NCBI RefSeq assembly: GCF_002105155.1
Contig: NW_019028982.1
Coordinates: 186,001 to 250,000, forward strand
Origin: Lobosporangium transversale
Taxonomy: Eukaryota; Mortierellomycota; Mortierellomycetes; Mortierellales; Mortierellaceae
Direction of reading: 5' to 3'
Length of the DNA stretch: 64,000 bases
Position 1 is the stretch's first letter. Every line of letters begins with the position of its first letter. Made by a program: the position numbers and the translations under genes. The notes under the pieces are model-generated. The model was not told the DNA's origin and ran no database searches. It was given only the letters and a program-made list of their open reading frames with translations. Below are positions 1 through 10,700 of the stretch, one piece after another.

Positions 1-606
1 TCGAAGATGGTGCCCATAGCTACCCATATCATAAAGACTTGCTGGACGCCGATTGGGCTGACCATGTTGGGATTGCGAGTGAGCGCGGGGTGTGGGTGTG
101 GGCATGGTCATGGGTGGTGAGGACGAACCGTTTGGTCCAAAATAGCCAAATGCAGATGGCTCTTGACCGGCAGAGCCTCCGGCACTGCTACCGGGCTGAT
201 GATGGTGATGATGGTGTCCTGGTAAAGGTTGGAGAGGCGTAGCAGGGGCCGAATGGATAAGGCCAGGATGGAGGCTGCTAAATCCATTAGTGCTGTTGCT
301 ACGATGGTGAGACAGGTGATGATGACCTTGCATATGCTGTTGCTGTTGCATTTGAAGATGCTGCTGGTGATGCAAGGCGGCCTGCTCGTTGATCTTGATC
401 CTGTTTGCTTTAGCTCTTCTGTTTTGAAACCAGACCTAGAATATTTTTTGTCATAAAAGAGATCCTGATTAACAAACGTTTACGGTAAGGATCATTGCCC
501 TGAGCCAGCCCATCAGCTACGAGTTTTGTTATTTGGTCGGATTAACTGATCGCAAGAGTGGATTGAGCTATCGATAATCAACACCCACGCCGATAACGAC
601 AAGAAC

Positions 607-639
<33 letters not shown>

Positions 640-1152
640 GGGACCGATAAGGTTGGCATCTGTGCAAGTGCACATACCCATAAAGACAAGAATGTGTGGG
701 TTGTATTTGGATGCGTGTTTTTGTTTTTTTTTTAAACTCTTTTACAAACACGAACAAGTGACCGATGGAGATGAAAGTGTGGAATGGACGATATTGTGTA
801 AAATCAATTAAACGTTTTCATTCTGTTGAATCCTTCATACCTGGATCTCGCGATTAGTCATGCCCAGTTTCTTTGCAAGAGACTCTCTAATCTCGAATGA
901 AGGAGTGTCTGTTTTTTCAAAAAGTCCTACGAGGTCTTCCAGTTGCTCGGGAGTGATTCGCTTGCGCTTTGCCTTTTTCGGTTGTTCAGATTGGGGGGTT
1001 TGCGTGTTGGTGCCATTGTTACTGTTACTGTTATTGGTGGTAGTGTTACTATTAGCATTACCCTTGTCGGTCGCCATTTGTTGCTGTTGTTGCTTTTGTT
1101 CATGTTGCGACGAGTTGAATTCAGTTGAGGCATGATGATGATCTGAAGACAT
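1..1152 (-). CDS. Homeodomain transcription factor (3' end beyond the window)
   Basis: Two exons are visible: 841-1152 and 435 down to the window edge. The intron (436-840) has donor gtatga and acceptor ctag and holds a run of about 29 T. The chosen start begins MSSDHHHASTEF. The frame stays open further upstream, but that part is a low-complexity F/Y/I run read from AT-rich DNA. A basic stretch KKAKRKR leads into a homeodomain whose helix 3 is split by the intron: exon 1 ends NREIQ and exon 2 starts VWFQNRRAKANRIK, the DNA-recognition WFQNRR signature. The tail is rich in Gln and His and in Pro/Ser/Gly, as in many fungal homeobox regulators. It should be a nuclear sequence-specific DNA-binding protein; target genes cannot be inferred. 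The class is certain from the recognition helix, the full length is unknown. Confidence 0.88.
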
Positions 1153-1429
1153 TTTCCAAAAATGAGATATATATATATAAAAAAAAATAAAATAAAATAA
1201 AATAAAATAAAAAAAGGAAATATATAAAGTAGTATGAATTGTATGATTGTTTAGTGAATGCCTTTTCCAAAAAAAAAAAAAAAAAAAAAAATAGATGGCC
1301 AATGGAAGGATGTAAGAAGTTGGTGGAGAAAGGGTATGGCTTCCTAGGTGCAGATGAACCAAGGGGAGGGAAGTAGACAACACGAAATATCAAAGTGAAC
1401 AAGAGAATGAAGACAGAAAGAGGGCAGAG

Positions 1430-1460
<31 letters not shown>

Positions 1461-2494
1461 GAAGAAAGAGAAAGAGAAAGAGAAAAAAAAAAAAAATGAG
1501 CCACAGAGAAGAAGAAGAAAGAAAGAAGGAAACTAAAAGAGGACAAAGAGGGGGGGAAATTTTAACTTTTTTTTTTTCTTTTTTTTTTCTTTTTGCAAAG
1601 TGGCAGTGGCAAGAGTGGAGATAAAGAGACTCTTGACAATCAATCAACAATAACAATGGCAATGACAGTGTCAATGACAGTGACAATGAGTTGAGTGTTG
1701 TACGAGTGTGTTTGGGTAGGAGGAGAACCCGTTGAGGATACCGGATGCTCTGATCGCAATCCATTTCAATTGCATATCACATACTCTTTCAGTCTTTTTC
1801 TTTTTATATTTTTCCTTTAATGTCTCTGCAAGCACATGTTGATCATGATCCTCATCACTCACTAGACTTTTAAACCGGGTAAAAAAAGAGATGTTCCCAC
1901 AGTCTTGTTTCCTTTTTCTTTTTCTTTTTCTTTTTCTTTCTCAATTGTATGATGAAAAGAATAAGAGTGGTTTGATGTGAATAACTTGTACTGATGCTGA
2001 TGTTAAGGCTTAACTGATATGAGAAGAAAGAAAAAGAAAAAAAGAAAAGAAACAAGAATGTAGAGAGAGAGAGATACAGTTTGATCACCTTTCATTCTTG
2101 GCAGGTTCTCTCTTTCTGTGGATGGGAGAAAGGGGATAGATGTGAACATGTGTGGGTATTGCCCTTCCCATTCCCCCTTTTTTTCTGTCTCCTTGGGATA
2201 TGGTTGCAATTACGACAAATGCAATTTGTCCCATGACAACGTGAAGTTGTTGGCCAGAGACAATTCAATCACCATTTATAATATATTGTTCATATAATAA
2301 TATGCTCATAATCAATGTGACTCTTTTTACTCCACACGCATGTCTTTTTATGCGTAATTAAACAGGTCTTGAAGCAATATAAAAAATAAAAACAAAAATA
2401 AAAAATGGAAATAAAAATAAACCCCATTTACTTTTTCACTTGAACCCTTTCTCTCTTTTTCTTTCTTTCATCTTGACTCTATCTTTCCTTTGCA

Positions 2495-2495
<1 letters not shown>

Positions 2496-2525
<30 letters not shown>

Positions 2526-2527
2526 CT
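2496..2527. repeat. CTT/AAG triplet microsatellite
   Basis: About ten tandem CTT units in intergenic DNA. On the minus strand it produces a spurious poly-Arg frame. Confidence 0.85.
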
Positions 2528-3642
2528 AACCATGAACATCCTTATAAAAAAAAATAAAAAAGAAAAACATGTCACAGAATGACGATGGGTTGCAATGTCG
2601 ATATACATGTACTGTAATTGTGATACTCTGGACATGAACAATGTGTTATACAGAATAAGAATACAAGGACACAAGAATACAAAATACAATTAAATAAAAT
2701 AAATAAATAAATAAAAACTTTGTCCCTACTACCACTTGTTCTTTCAATTTGGTTTTGGTCGCTTTGGTCTCTTTGGCCTCTTTGGTCTCTCTTTTCCTTT
2801 TGGTCTCTTTTTTTTTTATTATTATTATTATTAGTATTGTTTTCTTTACGCCTAGACCTTTGTACAGTGCTTTTATTCAATAAAGAAACCTTTTCAACAG
2901 TTTTTTTTGTTTCATCAATCCTCCGCCAAGGCCTCTCCTCAGTGTGGCCATGTTGCAAAAAAAAAGACATGGCCCGTACATTTCCATGGTTGCACAACAC
3001 ACAGACTGATAAACAAGCATTTCCCACACCATTTTATCCACTACCTAATCCAATTTGAAAAAAAAAAAAAAAAAGTCTTTGTCGCATTACAATAACATTT
3101 TTTTTTTTTTTTTTTTTTTTTTGCTGATCTGCCTGCATATGCGCTGACTCTTTGTACTCTCCTTCGCCTCTCACTCCCCCCCCTTTCCTTTTACTTTTCT
3201 CTCTTTTCTCTCTTTTCTTCCTCTTCCTTTCTCTCTTTCGCCCTAGTCTCTTTTCTAAACCCCCCCAATGCCTTCACCTCACTCCACTACTCCGATAAAA
3301 AATAATCTATCCACGTAAAAATATTTTATATATATATACCTTAATTTCTAATTTCCTTAAGCATCAAAAAAAAAAAAAAAAAAAAAAAAAAAAACAGGGC
3401 TGCATACCCTAATGCAATGTATTACGACATTTAAATATGCAGACAATTTCCTACTCTCTCCACATGCGCACACACGCATAAAGCACTTTAATTACTTGAT
3501 TCTTAGACCTGTTCCTGTTGCATTTCATACAGAATATTTTCACTGCCATAAAAACTGCTGAGAGCCCAAAAATGTAAAATAAAATAAAATATATAATAAA
3601 ATAAAAAAAAAATAAAAAAAAAAAAAAAAGGTGCCCTGATAG

Positions 3643-3841
3643 CTAATAGCGAGAGGAGGATGACTCTGTTCATTTTCATAATTGAAACTAAAACATATCG
3701 TCGTCATTGGTAAAGAAAGAAAAAAAAAAAGGTGTGTGTGTAGAGTGTGAAGTGGTTGTATGTGTTTATAAATGTGAATCTGAACATTTTACCTCTTGAT
3801 GCCATATGCGCCTGTTGAGATTGATACGCATTATCTTCCAT
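3643..3841 (-). other. Possible small spliced frame (end of an unrecognised gene or micro-ORF)
   Basis: On the minus strand an ATG at 3841 opens a 49-nt exon (3793-3841) reading MEDNAYQSQQAHMASR. It is followed by a donor gtaaaa, an acceptor gaacag and a 23-nt exon (3643-3665) that reads ESSSSRY and stops; the join is in phase. Just upstream (about 3890-3950) another minus-strand frame, EQYIGINDRDREEQESLK, ends at a possible donor gtcaag. It could splice in phase onto GCGCATATGG inside the next exon, giving a longer protein with the same C-terminus. I do not recognise the product. It could equally be chance within 5' UTR or intergenic sequence. Confidence 0.2.
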
Positions 3842-4217
3842 GATTAGTTTCAAAAAGGAAATGGCAGTAGCCCTACTTGACCTTTAAGCTTTCCTGTTCT
3901 TCTCGATCTCTATCGTTGATACCGATGTATTGCTCCAGGCAGATGATTTTTGTCAATTGAGTTGAGTTGGAAAGAAGTATTAAAAAGAAAATCAAAATTG
4001 AAAACAGTAAGAGTAAAGAAAGTAAGAAAAATAAAAAAAATAAAAATAAAAAATAAACTAAAGAACAGAAGGGTGTAGAGAGAAACAAGAAGAAATCACG
4101 AGCAACCCAGGATGTCAAGAGTTGAGCAGTCTTTTGCCCACTTACTTACCCATCAATGGTCTATTTTTTTTTATTTTTTTGTGCCTCCATCTGACAATTC
4201 TGTGAGACGCTTTTGCA

Positions 4218-4246
4218 ATCATCATCATCATCATCATCATCATCAT
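4218..4246. repeat. ATC triplet microsatellite
   Basis: Nine to ten tandem ATC units in intergenic DNA upstream of the homeobox gene. Confidence 0.85.
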
Positions 4247-4992
4247 GGGGCATGATTGGGTCTAATATTTTATTTCACGTATTTTATTTTGAGTTAATGG
4301 ATAGCCCAATGATCCTTTATTGCATTTGAATACGAAACATTCACTTGACCAATGATGATCAACCCTTGCAAGTCTTGGCCCCACTATTTTATATGGTAAT
4401 TTATTTTTTATTCCTATCTTATTCTTATCCCTATTCCTATTCCTATTCCTATTCTTATTTTTATTATATAACAGAGTTGCACCGGGCACCATCTTCCCAA
4501 CGTTCATAATGGGCCGCTCTTTTAATACTAACCACTAATATCCATGAATAATCTCGACTGTTTTAAAAAAGAAACACTTACTCGAACATTATTACATGTA
4601 TAAAGAGTTTTATTTTTTCACCATCATGATCGAACCAAGTAATGCAAGGAAAAATAAAAGATCAAAAAAACATGTGCGCAAGGCACATCATGTGCAAACT
4701 TGCAACACACTTTACAGGTACAAAACGTTGGCAAATCCTCCTTTAGACAATTACAAAGTATATCCCTCTACAATGGATCCCTTGAGGCACCCGCTTGAAC
4801 CAATAAACATGGATAATCATCGATAAAATTGATCTTTCTTTTATTGTTATTATAATTTTGTCCTTTTTTTTTTAATAACATGTCATCAAAAGATTTTCAC
4901 CACGATAGTAACCTTTTGTCCATTCATTCTTTCAAACTTCTTCTTCTCCTCTCTCTCTCTCTCTCTCTCTCTGCCTCCGTCCTTCAGTCTTT

Positions 4993-5603
4993 TTAAGCTA
5001 AACCATTCTTCGCAGCCAACAACGCGCAGAGAGCTGCACCGACCCCACTGCCGTCTTGTGCAAGCCCGATAGCCACGTTTTTGCGAACGTCTGGACCAAA
5101 GACTTCCACCAATGCATCCATAATGTCAGTGTCAAAGCTCGGGTAGTACTCATACAATGAACCGTCGATCCCAATCGCCGACTTGTGCTTCCACGCACCC
5201 GTGTGTTCCAGCACTCCTGCGAGAGCTGCTGCACCCAATCGTGCTGCACGAAGGCCTACCAACTGAACGACACATTTGACGATCTGACGATCATTCAGCG
5301 TCGTAGAAGCGAATGAAAGGGTGCTCTCAAGGATTTTGCGGGTCTCCTCAAGCTGTGGCGAGGAATCTGCTTCGATCGTTGACATGTACGCAGTCTCAAA
5401 AGTCCACATCTGGTTGATGTCAGCACTAATGTGGCCCTCAAACAGTAAGCGACGATCGATCAAGTTGAGCAACACATTTCGGGTGATCTCTCCGAGGTAC
5501 ATCCCCGCAATCATCTTTTCGAGTATTTGCTTATTGGGGTTCTAGACCCACGAGAATATGAAGGGTTTAAAAAAAAAATAAAAAACATTTGCACATCAGC
5601 AAC

Positions 5604-5637
<34 letters not shown>

Positions 5638-5977
5638 CATAAAATGGTTTGATAGACTAAAAATGCTAGTCATGTGAATAATGAAGAAAAAAAAAAAAAA
5701 AAGAAAAGAAAGGAAGGAAAAAGAAAACAGAAAAGGAGAATAAGACTTACGACTGACTTTCTGTCCATCTTGTTATCAAACATGGTCAGCGGCAAGATGT
5801 TACGCTCCTTATCAAAGGCACCAAACTCCATATTAATGATCATCTCATCAGCAGAAGCGTCGCCTTTCCACTTCTCAATATTGGAAATCTTTTCAACATA
5901 GGCGCCATTAGATCCGGTTCCAAAGATACTATTGGGGAGTTAACCATCAATAATAATCATAGGCCAAGGAAAATCAG

Positions 5978-6008
<31 letters not shown>

Positions 6009-7169
6009 CCACAATACAACTGGAACATCGGAGGGGGATATAGTGCAACTAAAGAATGCAAAAAAAAAAAAAAAAAAAAAAGAGAGAACAGAAAAGATGA
6101 CCTACACTCCCATAATGGTTTCAGGGTTATTGTATGCATGAGCTAGAAGAGTTCCCACAGTATCATTAACCAGGGCAGCTAAATATCGAATTCATCTGCT
6201 GAGTTAATACCAATTCGAATGATAAAATCAACTAAATACTAAAAAAATTAAGCTTCTATCGGATCTTCGGCTTACCAACTCGAACAGGGATATGGCGTCT
6301 ATTAAAGGCATCTTGAAGGAATGCAACTGGATCCTTGCCAACCATGCCTGTAGCATTAAAGCCTTTGGTCCAAGTAATGAGAGTGCCACGGTTGATGGCA
6401 GTCTGGAGCACTGGGAATGAGAACGTGAAGCCAAGCTCGATCTTGGTGTCGCCACGGACAACAATCTGATGCTCATCCACTGTACAAATTATCAAAAGCT
6501 CTCTTTTAGACTCTCTTTGCTTTTTTTTTTTTTTTTTTTTTTTACCATCCATTGCTTCTATTGCTTCACAACTTACGGAAATTGTCAACACAGACAGCCA
6601 TGAAATCTAATGAAATTGAATTGTTGGCATAATGACATCCATGTTAAAATTAATATCTGTTCTTGATAAAAAAATAAAAATAAAAATAAAAATAAAAATA
6701 AAAATAAAAAAACGATAATACTACATCAATATCTTACCAAACAATGCTTTTGCATCGCCAACCTTGAGATTCTCATCAATCCTGTACTTTGTTTGGCGGG
6801 TATTAATTACTCCACCACCCTCCAAATGGACAGATACGACTCTAAGGTTGGTGCCACCAACGTCCAAAGCCAGGTAAGAGCCCACCTCTATAGGATATAG
6901 GACATAGGATATGCAGATATGCATATCAAGTAAAGTCAAAACAAACAATTAGATAAGATATGAGTGCTTATCAATGACAACAATAATAAAACATGATAAG
7001 GACTATCAGCAAAGAAAAAAAAAAAAAGAAAAAAACCACGGATACACCCAAAGCTAATGGACTCAAACCGCTTTACAACAGCGAACTACAGACAGATCAC
7101 TTTTACCAATTTTTTTTTTTATACCCGTCCACTATACTCTGCATCCAAACATTCAAATGTATTGATCGT

Positions 7170-7204
<35 letters not shown>

Positions 7205-7481
7205 CCTTTACAACATTACCAGTTCCATCCAAGCGACCCATGACGAACGATGTGATCATGGCAATAGTCTCGCCATCTTTCTTGAGGCCTTTCTTCATGC
7301 CTTCTAAGAAGTTATCCTTGATATCATTAAGAAGCTGAGTAGAGATGGTGAACTCCTCAACCAAGGCTGCAACGGCATACTTCTGCTTCTCGGATGTGTA
7401 CTTGATTGTCGTAGGATCAATCGGGGAGCGTGCTGCCTTCGGGATGATCTTACTCGCAACAGGAGTGGAGGACACGGACAT
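4993..7481 (-). CDS. Hexokinase
   Basis: Phosphorylates glucose and other hexoses with ATP at the first step of glycolysis, in the cytosol. Seven exons join in phase: 7220-7481, 6738-6887, 6577-6606 (30 nt), 6276-6479, 6106-6178, 5751-5928 and 4993-5541, giving 481 aa, the usual length of fungal hexokinases. Visible motifs are the phosphate-1 loop [12 protein letters not shown] (about residues 93-104), the sugar-binding segment [11 protein letters not shown], the catalytic-Asp segment [37 protein letters not shown], and the C-terminal adenosine-site stretch [13 protein letters not shown]. Introns carry long A or T runs. The start [11 protein letters not shown] is the first Met after a low-complexity stretch. 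Fungal glucokinase is a close relative and cannot be fully excluded, but the whole chain follows the hexokinase family. Confidence 0.95.
6667..6712. repeat. (AAAAAT)n microsatellite in a hexokinase intron
   Basis: Seven or so tandem AAAAAT-type units within the intron between hexokinase exons 6738-6887 and 6577-6606. Confidence 0.8.
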
Positions 7482-8152
7482 GATGAGGGGTTGAGTATAA
7501 AAAATAAAAAAAATAAAAAGATTTAACAAAAGGTTGAGCGTTGGGATGCCAATTAGACGCGACAGACAAGGCGTTTTCGAATGTGGATGAAATATTTGAT
7601 AGAAGATTGGAAGAGTAGAAGAAAGGAAAGAAATGATACTCCAAAAAAAAAAATAAAATAAAATAAAAAAAAAAAAAAAGTTCAAATACTGCTTTTATTT
7701 GCTGTTTGCCTTTATAAACACTTTTTATGTTTCTGCTGATTCCAGTGTTTCAAAGAAAGTGTCAGTCCCCGGTTAAACAAGGTCTCAATCCTCATCCCAA
7801 TCCTAATCCTAATCCTATCCTAATCTTAATCCTAATCCCCCTTTTCAAACAATCAAGTGGCACTCATACATATTCTTTCCACTCCCATGACAATTGGAAT
7901 GCATTGGATGTTTTGAATGAGCACATGGTGACCATTGTCCATCCCACAACAAAATGCAAACAATGCACAGAAGCTAATCGTCATAAATGACGCAGCGCGT
8001 AACAGATCCCACCAATGGAAATACCCGTCCCCAGGACAAAGGCACGTGGGTTATTAATTTAATAACGCGTAAAAAATATAATAAAATAAAATAAAAGTCG
8101 CGACTTTCTTTTTTTGATTTACAATTGACTGCGGCGCGCATTGCCACCTTTG

Positions 8153-8184
<32 letters not shown>

Positions 8185-8299
8185 TCTTTTTCACTTTTTT
8201 ACTTCACACGTTTTAAAAAAATAAAAAATAAAAAAAAAAAAAAAGCTCTTCCCCCAAACCAATAGAGACCATTGACAATTCACTCTTCATTCACCTCTC
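7482..8299. other. Divergent promoter region between hexokinase and F-box gene
   Basis: About 0.8 kb between two divergently transcribed genes. It contains AT-rich repeats near 7500-7525 and 7640-7680, a telomere-like CCTAAT repeat at 7790-7840 and A runs at about 8153-8182 and 8215-8245. No coding frame here is supported. Confidence 0.6.
7785..7845. repeat. Degenerate CCTAAT hexamer repeat (telomere-like)
   Basis: Eight or so imperfect tandem units of the CCTAAT/CCCAAT/CTTAAT type, for example AATCCTAATCCTAATCCTA. It resembles TTAGGG-type telomere repeats read on the other strand but is degenerate, with T-rich variants, and lies between two ordinary genes. Confidence 0.6.
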
Positions 8300-9838
8300 A
8301 TGCATGCAGCTCTTCATCTCGAGGAAGTTAGGGTCGCCATAGGAAAGCTTCTTAACCCAGACTCGCTCATTGCATGTGCATGTTGCTGTCGTGAATGGCA
8401 CGACTCCTTCATCCGCCTTCTTTGGCACTCCGTTGTTTTTCGGAAAACAGGAGCTAGAATATCCACACTACCACCTCTAGCGTTACTTGAACGACACAAA
8501 CATCTGATTCAATATTTAACTGTCAATGGTTGCAACGTTCCTGTCTACCTATCTCTTCAAGGCTGCTCCCTTCTAACGAACCTCACACTCCAAGGTCGAC
8601 TTTTCCGTCAAAGCCCCAGTGAAGATTGGCTTCATTATTGGACTCTGTTAATAAGTAACCATAGCTCAACCCTGCAAACCATCAACGTTCACTGTATCTC
8701 CGGTGCCAACGTGTCGGGCGGATTTTGCAGTGCCATCGCCTCTTGCTGCCGCCTTGAAGCACTTCACCTGGAAGGGCTATTGGTTCCTCAAGTCCGAGGT
8801 GCAGAGCTCTGGGACGCTTGCCGCAACATCAAAACACTGACTCTTTGTGGCATGCAGTTCCCAAAATGGGACAATACGTTCGTAGGAGTTTCTCGTTTAC
8901 GTCGCCTCATTGTTAAAAGTCCAATATCAGGTGTTAATGGCCTTGAATGGATCCAACATTGCCCTGAGCTCAGGTCATTACATTGGCAAGGCTACGAACA
9001 AGCGCTCCAATTTCCAAGGAAACAATTTGTACAGGCGCTAGTCTGTGGAGCATGGCCTCACCTGGAGGAACTGCACATGGACGACACAGCGTGGTGTGAT
9101 GAGAGCCTGGGAACAGCCTTGGAAGGGATACGCAGCCTAGTGACGCTTCGGGCTACTATCTCGTCGTTTGGTCCACTTTCCATGCGAGCTATAGAAAAAC
9201 ATTCATCTACTGTTGTTACATTGGACTTGACGAATTGTCTGATGCTCAAGGGACCCATAATCCAAAAAATCCTCTCATCGATGACTGCACTCAAATATCT
9301 CTCAGTAGGCAGAATAGGGTACATGGACGTCGTGCGAGGCTCGCCATGGGCCTCCGTCAACCTTCAAGAACTCACTATTAATATCGACATGAGTAGTCCA
9401 AGGCTGTCGGAGCACGAGGACCTGGACTCGTCATACCAATCGGATAAAAGCAAAACAACTTTAAATGATTTAGACAGCTCAGCTTTTACGACCCATCAAA
9501 AGCTCGTTTACAGTCGCATTGCATCCTTGACAAAGCTAAGAGTCCTTCATTTAAAATCCTTTTGGTTAACTGGAGAAGGAATATGGAGTCCAACATTGGA
9601 TTTGACTCTCAGTGCAGGTTTAGATTACTTGTCACCACTCAAAGAACTCTGGAGTTTCTCGTTTATGGGAAATCCTCAAAAGATGGGTATGGAGGAAATC
9701 GAGTGGATGGCTCAAAACTGGCCTAGGCTTGCAAAACTCACAGGCCGCTTGAGTACAGATCCGGATACCTACTATGAAATGAAGCGTTTGCTGAATAGCC
9801 ATCGCATCCAAGTCTTTGATATACCCATACGCATCTAA
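8300..9838 (+). CDS. F-box/LRR-like protein
   Basis: A single uninterrupted frame of 512 aa. The N-terminal 45 residues (MHAALHLEEVRVAIGKLL..., then SLIACACCCREWHDSFIRLLWHSV) match the F-box-like pattern of a Leu-rich helix, a Cys-rich helix and a conserved Trp. From about residue 60 onwards the chain consists of leucine-rich units (LTNLTLQGRLF, RLEALHLEGLLV, IKTLTLCGMQF, LRSLHWQGYEQ, LEELHMDDTAW, ALKYLSVGRIG, LRVLHLKSFWL). F-box/LRR proteins usually present substrates to SCF ubiquitin ligases; the specific substrate is unknown. Intronless structure and large F-box/LRR families are common in Mortierella-like fungi, as I recall. The start follows an A-rich promoter and is the first Met of the frame. 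Confidence 0.8.
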   Translation: MHAALHLEEVRVAIGKLLNPDSLIACACCCREWHDSFIRLLWHSVVFRKTGARISTLPPLALLERHKHLIQYLTVNGCNVPVYLSLQGCSLLTNLTLQGRLFRQSPSEDWLHYWTLLISNHSSTLQTINVHCISGANVSGGFCSAIASCCRLEALHLEGLLVPQVRGAELWDACRNIKTLTLCGMQFPKWDNTFVGVSRLRRLIVKSPISGVNGLEWIQHCPELRSLHWQGYEQALQFPRKQFVQALVCGAWPHLEELHMDDTAWCDESLGTALEGIRSLVTLRATISSFGPLSMRAIEKHSSTVVTLDLTNCLMLKGPIIQKILSSMTALKYLSVGRIGYMDVVRGSPWASVNLQELTINIDMSSPRLSEHEDLDSSYQSDKSKTTLNDLDSSAFTTHQKLVYSRIASLTKLRVLHLKSFWLTGEGIWSPTLDLTLSAGLDYLSPLKELWSFSFMGNPQKMGMEEIEWMAQNWPRLAKLTGRLSTDPDTYYEMKRLLNSHRIQVFDIPIRI

Positions 9839-9846
9839 ATCAAGCG

Positions 9847-9880
<34 letters not shown>

Positions 9881-10161
9881 ATATGAATGTTAACCAAGTC
9901 AAAGTATTGCTTTTTTTTTTTTTTATCTTTTATATAAGTATAAAGGAAACGGTGGGGTTTTTTTTTTTTTTTTTTTTTTTTTACAACCACTATTCTCTCC
10001 TCTTCGGTATTACAGTAACTATACTTTTTTGTCATAATATAGACACACACGGCCCACTCTCAAACGTTTGGTATCACTCTTGTACACATTCATGCACGAC
10101 TTTCTTCTGCTCTGAATCAGATCCATGTGTTTTATGTTGAATAAACATGTGCATGCATGTA
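9839..10161. other. 3' flank of the F-box gene up to the transposon
   Basis: Contains an A run of about 32 bases (9846-9877) and a T run of about 26 (9957-9982). No coding frame is supported. It ends in the TA at 10160-10161, which is the left copy of the transposon target-site duplication. Confidence 0.7.
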
Positions 10162-10316
10162 CAGTCGAACTCGTAATATCCGGACATCCCGCTGCCAATC
10201 TTGTCCGGATAATAATTAGGTTTTACTGAATTGGGTGGTATTCTAAACTTTATAAAATATATATACTCATGTGATATTGCATTTACGGGTTCCCCTAAGT
10301 GCATATCTGGTGAAAT
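10162..10316 (+). repeat. Left terminal inverted repeat (155 bp)
   Basis: Perfect inverted copy of 15827-15981. It starts with CAGTCGAACTC and contains an internal inverted pair, TATCCGGACA (10177-10186) and TGTCCGGATA (10202-10211), separated by 15 bases; these are likely transposase-binding sites. It is followed by an AT-rich TATAAAATATATATA stretch. An 83-residue frame read across it on the minus strand is a by-product of the repeat. Confidence 0.93.
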
Positions 10317-10700
10317 GTCTGTCAATTGCGTTTTCTTTCAGTTACAAAAAGAACGAAACAAGGCCTTTTCTTTTGGACTCGACTTTCCTCTTCTTTCTTC
10401 TCGCCTTCTCTTGGCTCTATCGTTGCCCATTGCACTTTCTCACTCACTCATCTGCTAAACATATTGAAGCAGTTTTGTTTATTGCATTTGGATAGTTTTC
10501 TCTTATTGTGTCGCTCGCTTCACAATTTATTTTTGGTGTTAAAGGTATACTTAAAGGTAGAAAACTATCTGAAAGAGCAGATCCATTATGAAAATGAGCT
10601 TCAAGCACTACTTCGGAATAGCTGGGATTAGCTCTTAACGAATGATAATGGAACAGTGTAAGAGCATTGAGTTATACGGAGTCCTCCTCCTCCATATCAT
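10317..10700. other. Left subterminal region of the transposon
   Basis: Noncoding as far as I can see. It lies between the left TIR and the stop codon of the second gene and presumably holds that gene's 3' UTR and terminator. Confidence 0.5.

Larger units (their letters stand above)
1153..4992. other. Gene-poor, simple-sequence-rich intergenic region
   Basis: About 3.8 kb without a convincing long coding frame. It holds many A or T runs (for example around 1269-1291, 3100-3122 and 3366-3394), (AAAAT)n near 1190-1213, a GA-rich stretch at 1430-1475, a CTT triplet run at 2496-2527 and an ATC triplet run at 4218-4246. Open frames here encode runs of Phe, Lys, Arg or Asn and look like translations of repeats. 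The only possible coding signal is the small spliced frame at 3643-3841, listed separately. Confidence 0.7.

Noticed and set aside
1121..1764. Phe/Ser/Leu-rich minus-strand frames upstream of the homeobox gene
   Set aside because: These are translations of GA- and A-rich repeats without motifs.
2572..3027. 151-residue minus-strand open frame
   Set aside because: Its composition is low-complexity (Asn, Lys, Arg, Asp/Gln runs) and derives from triplet repeats; no motif, splice context or promoter supports it.
10074..10325. 83-residue frame, mirrored at 15839-16039
   Set aside because: Both frames read the same 155-bp terminal inverted repeat; they are identical only because the repeat is, and diverge exactly at the TIR end.
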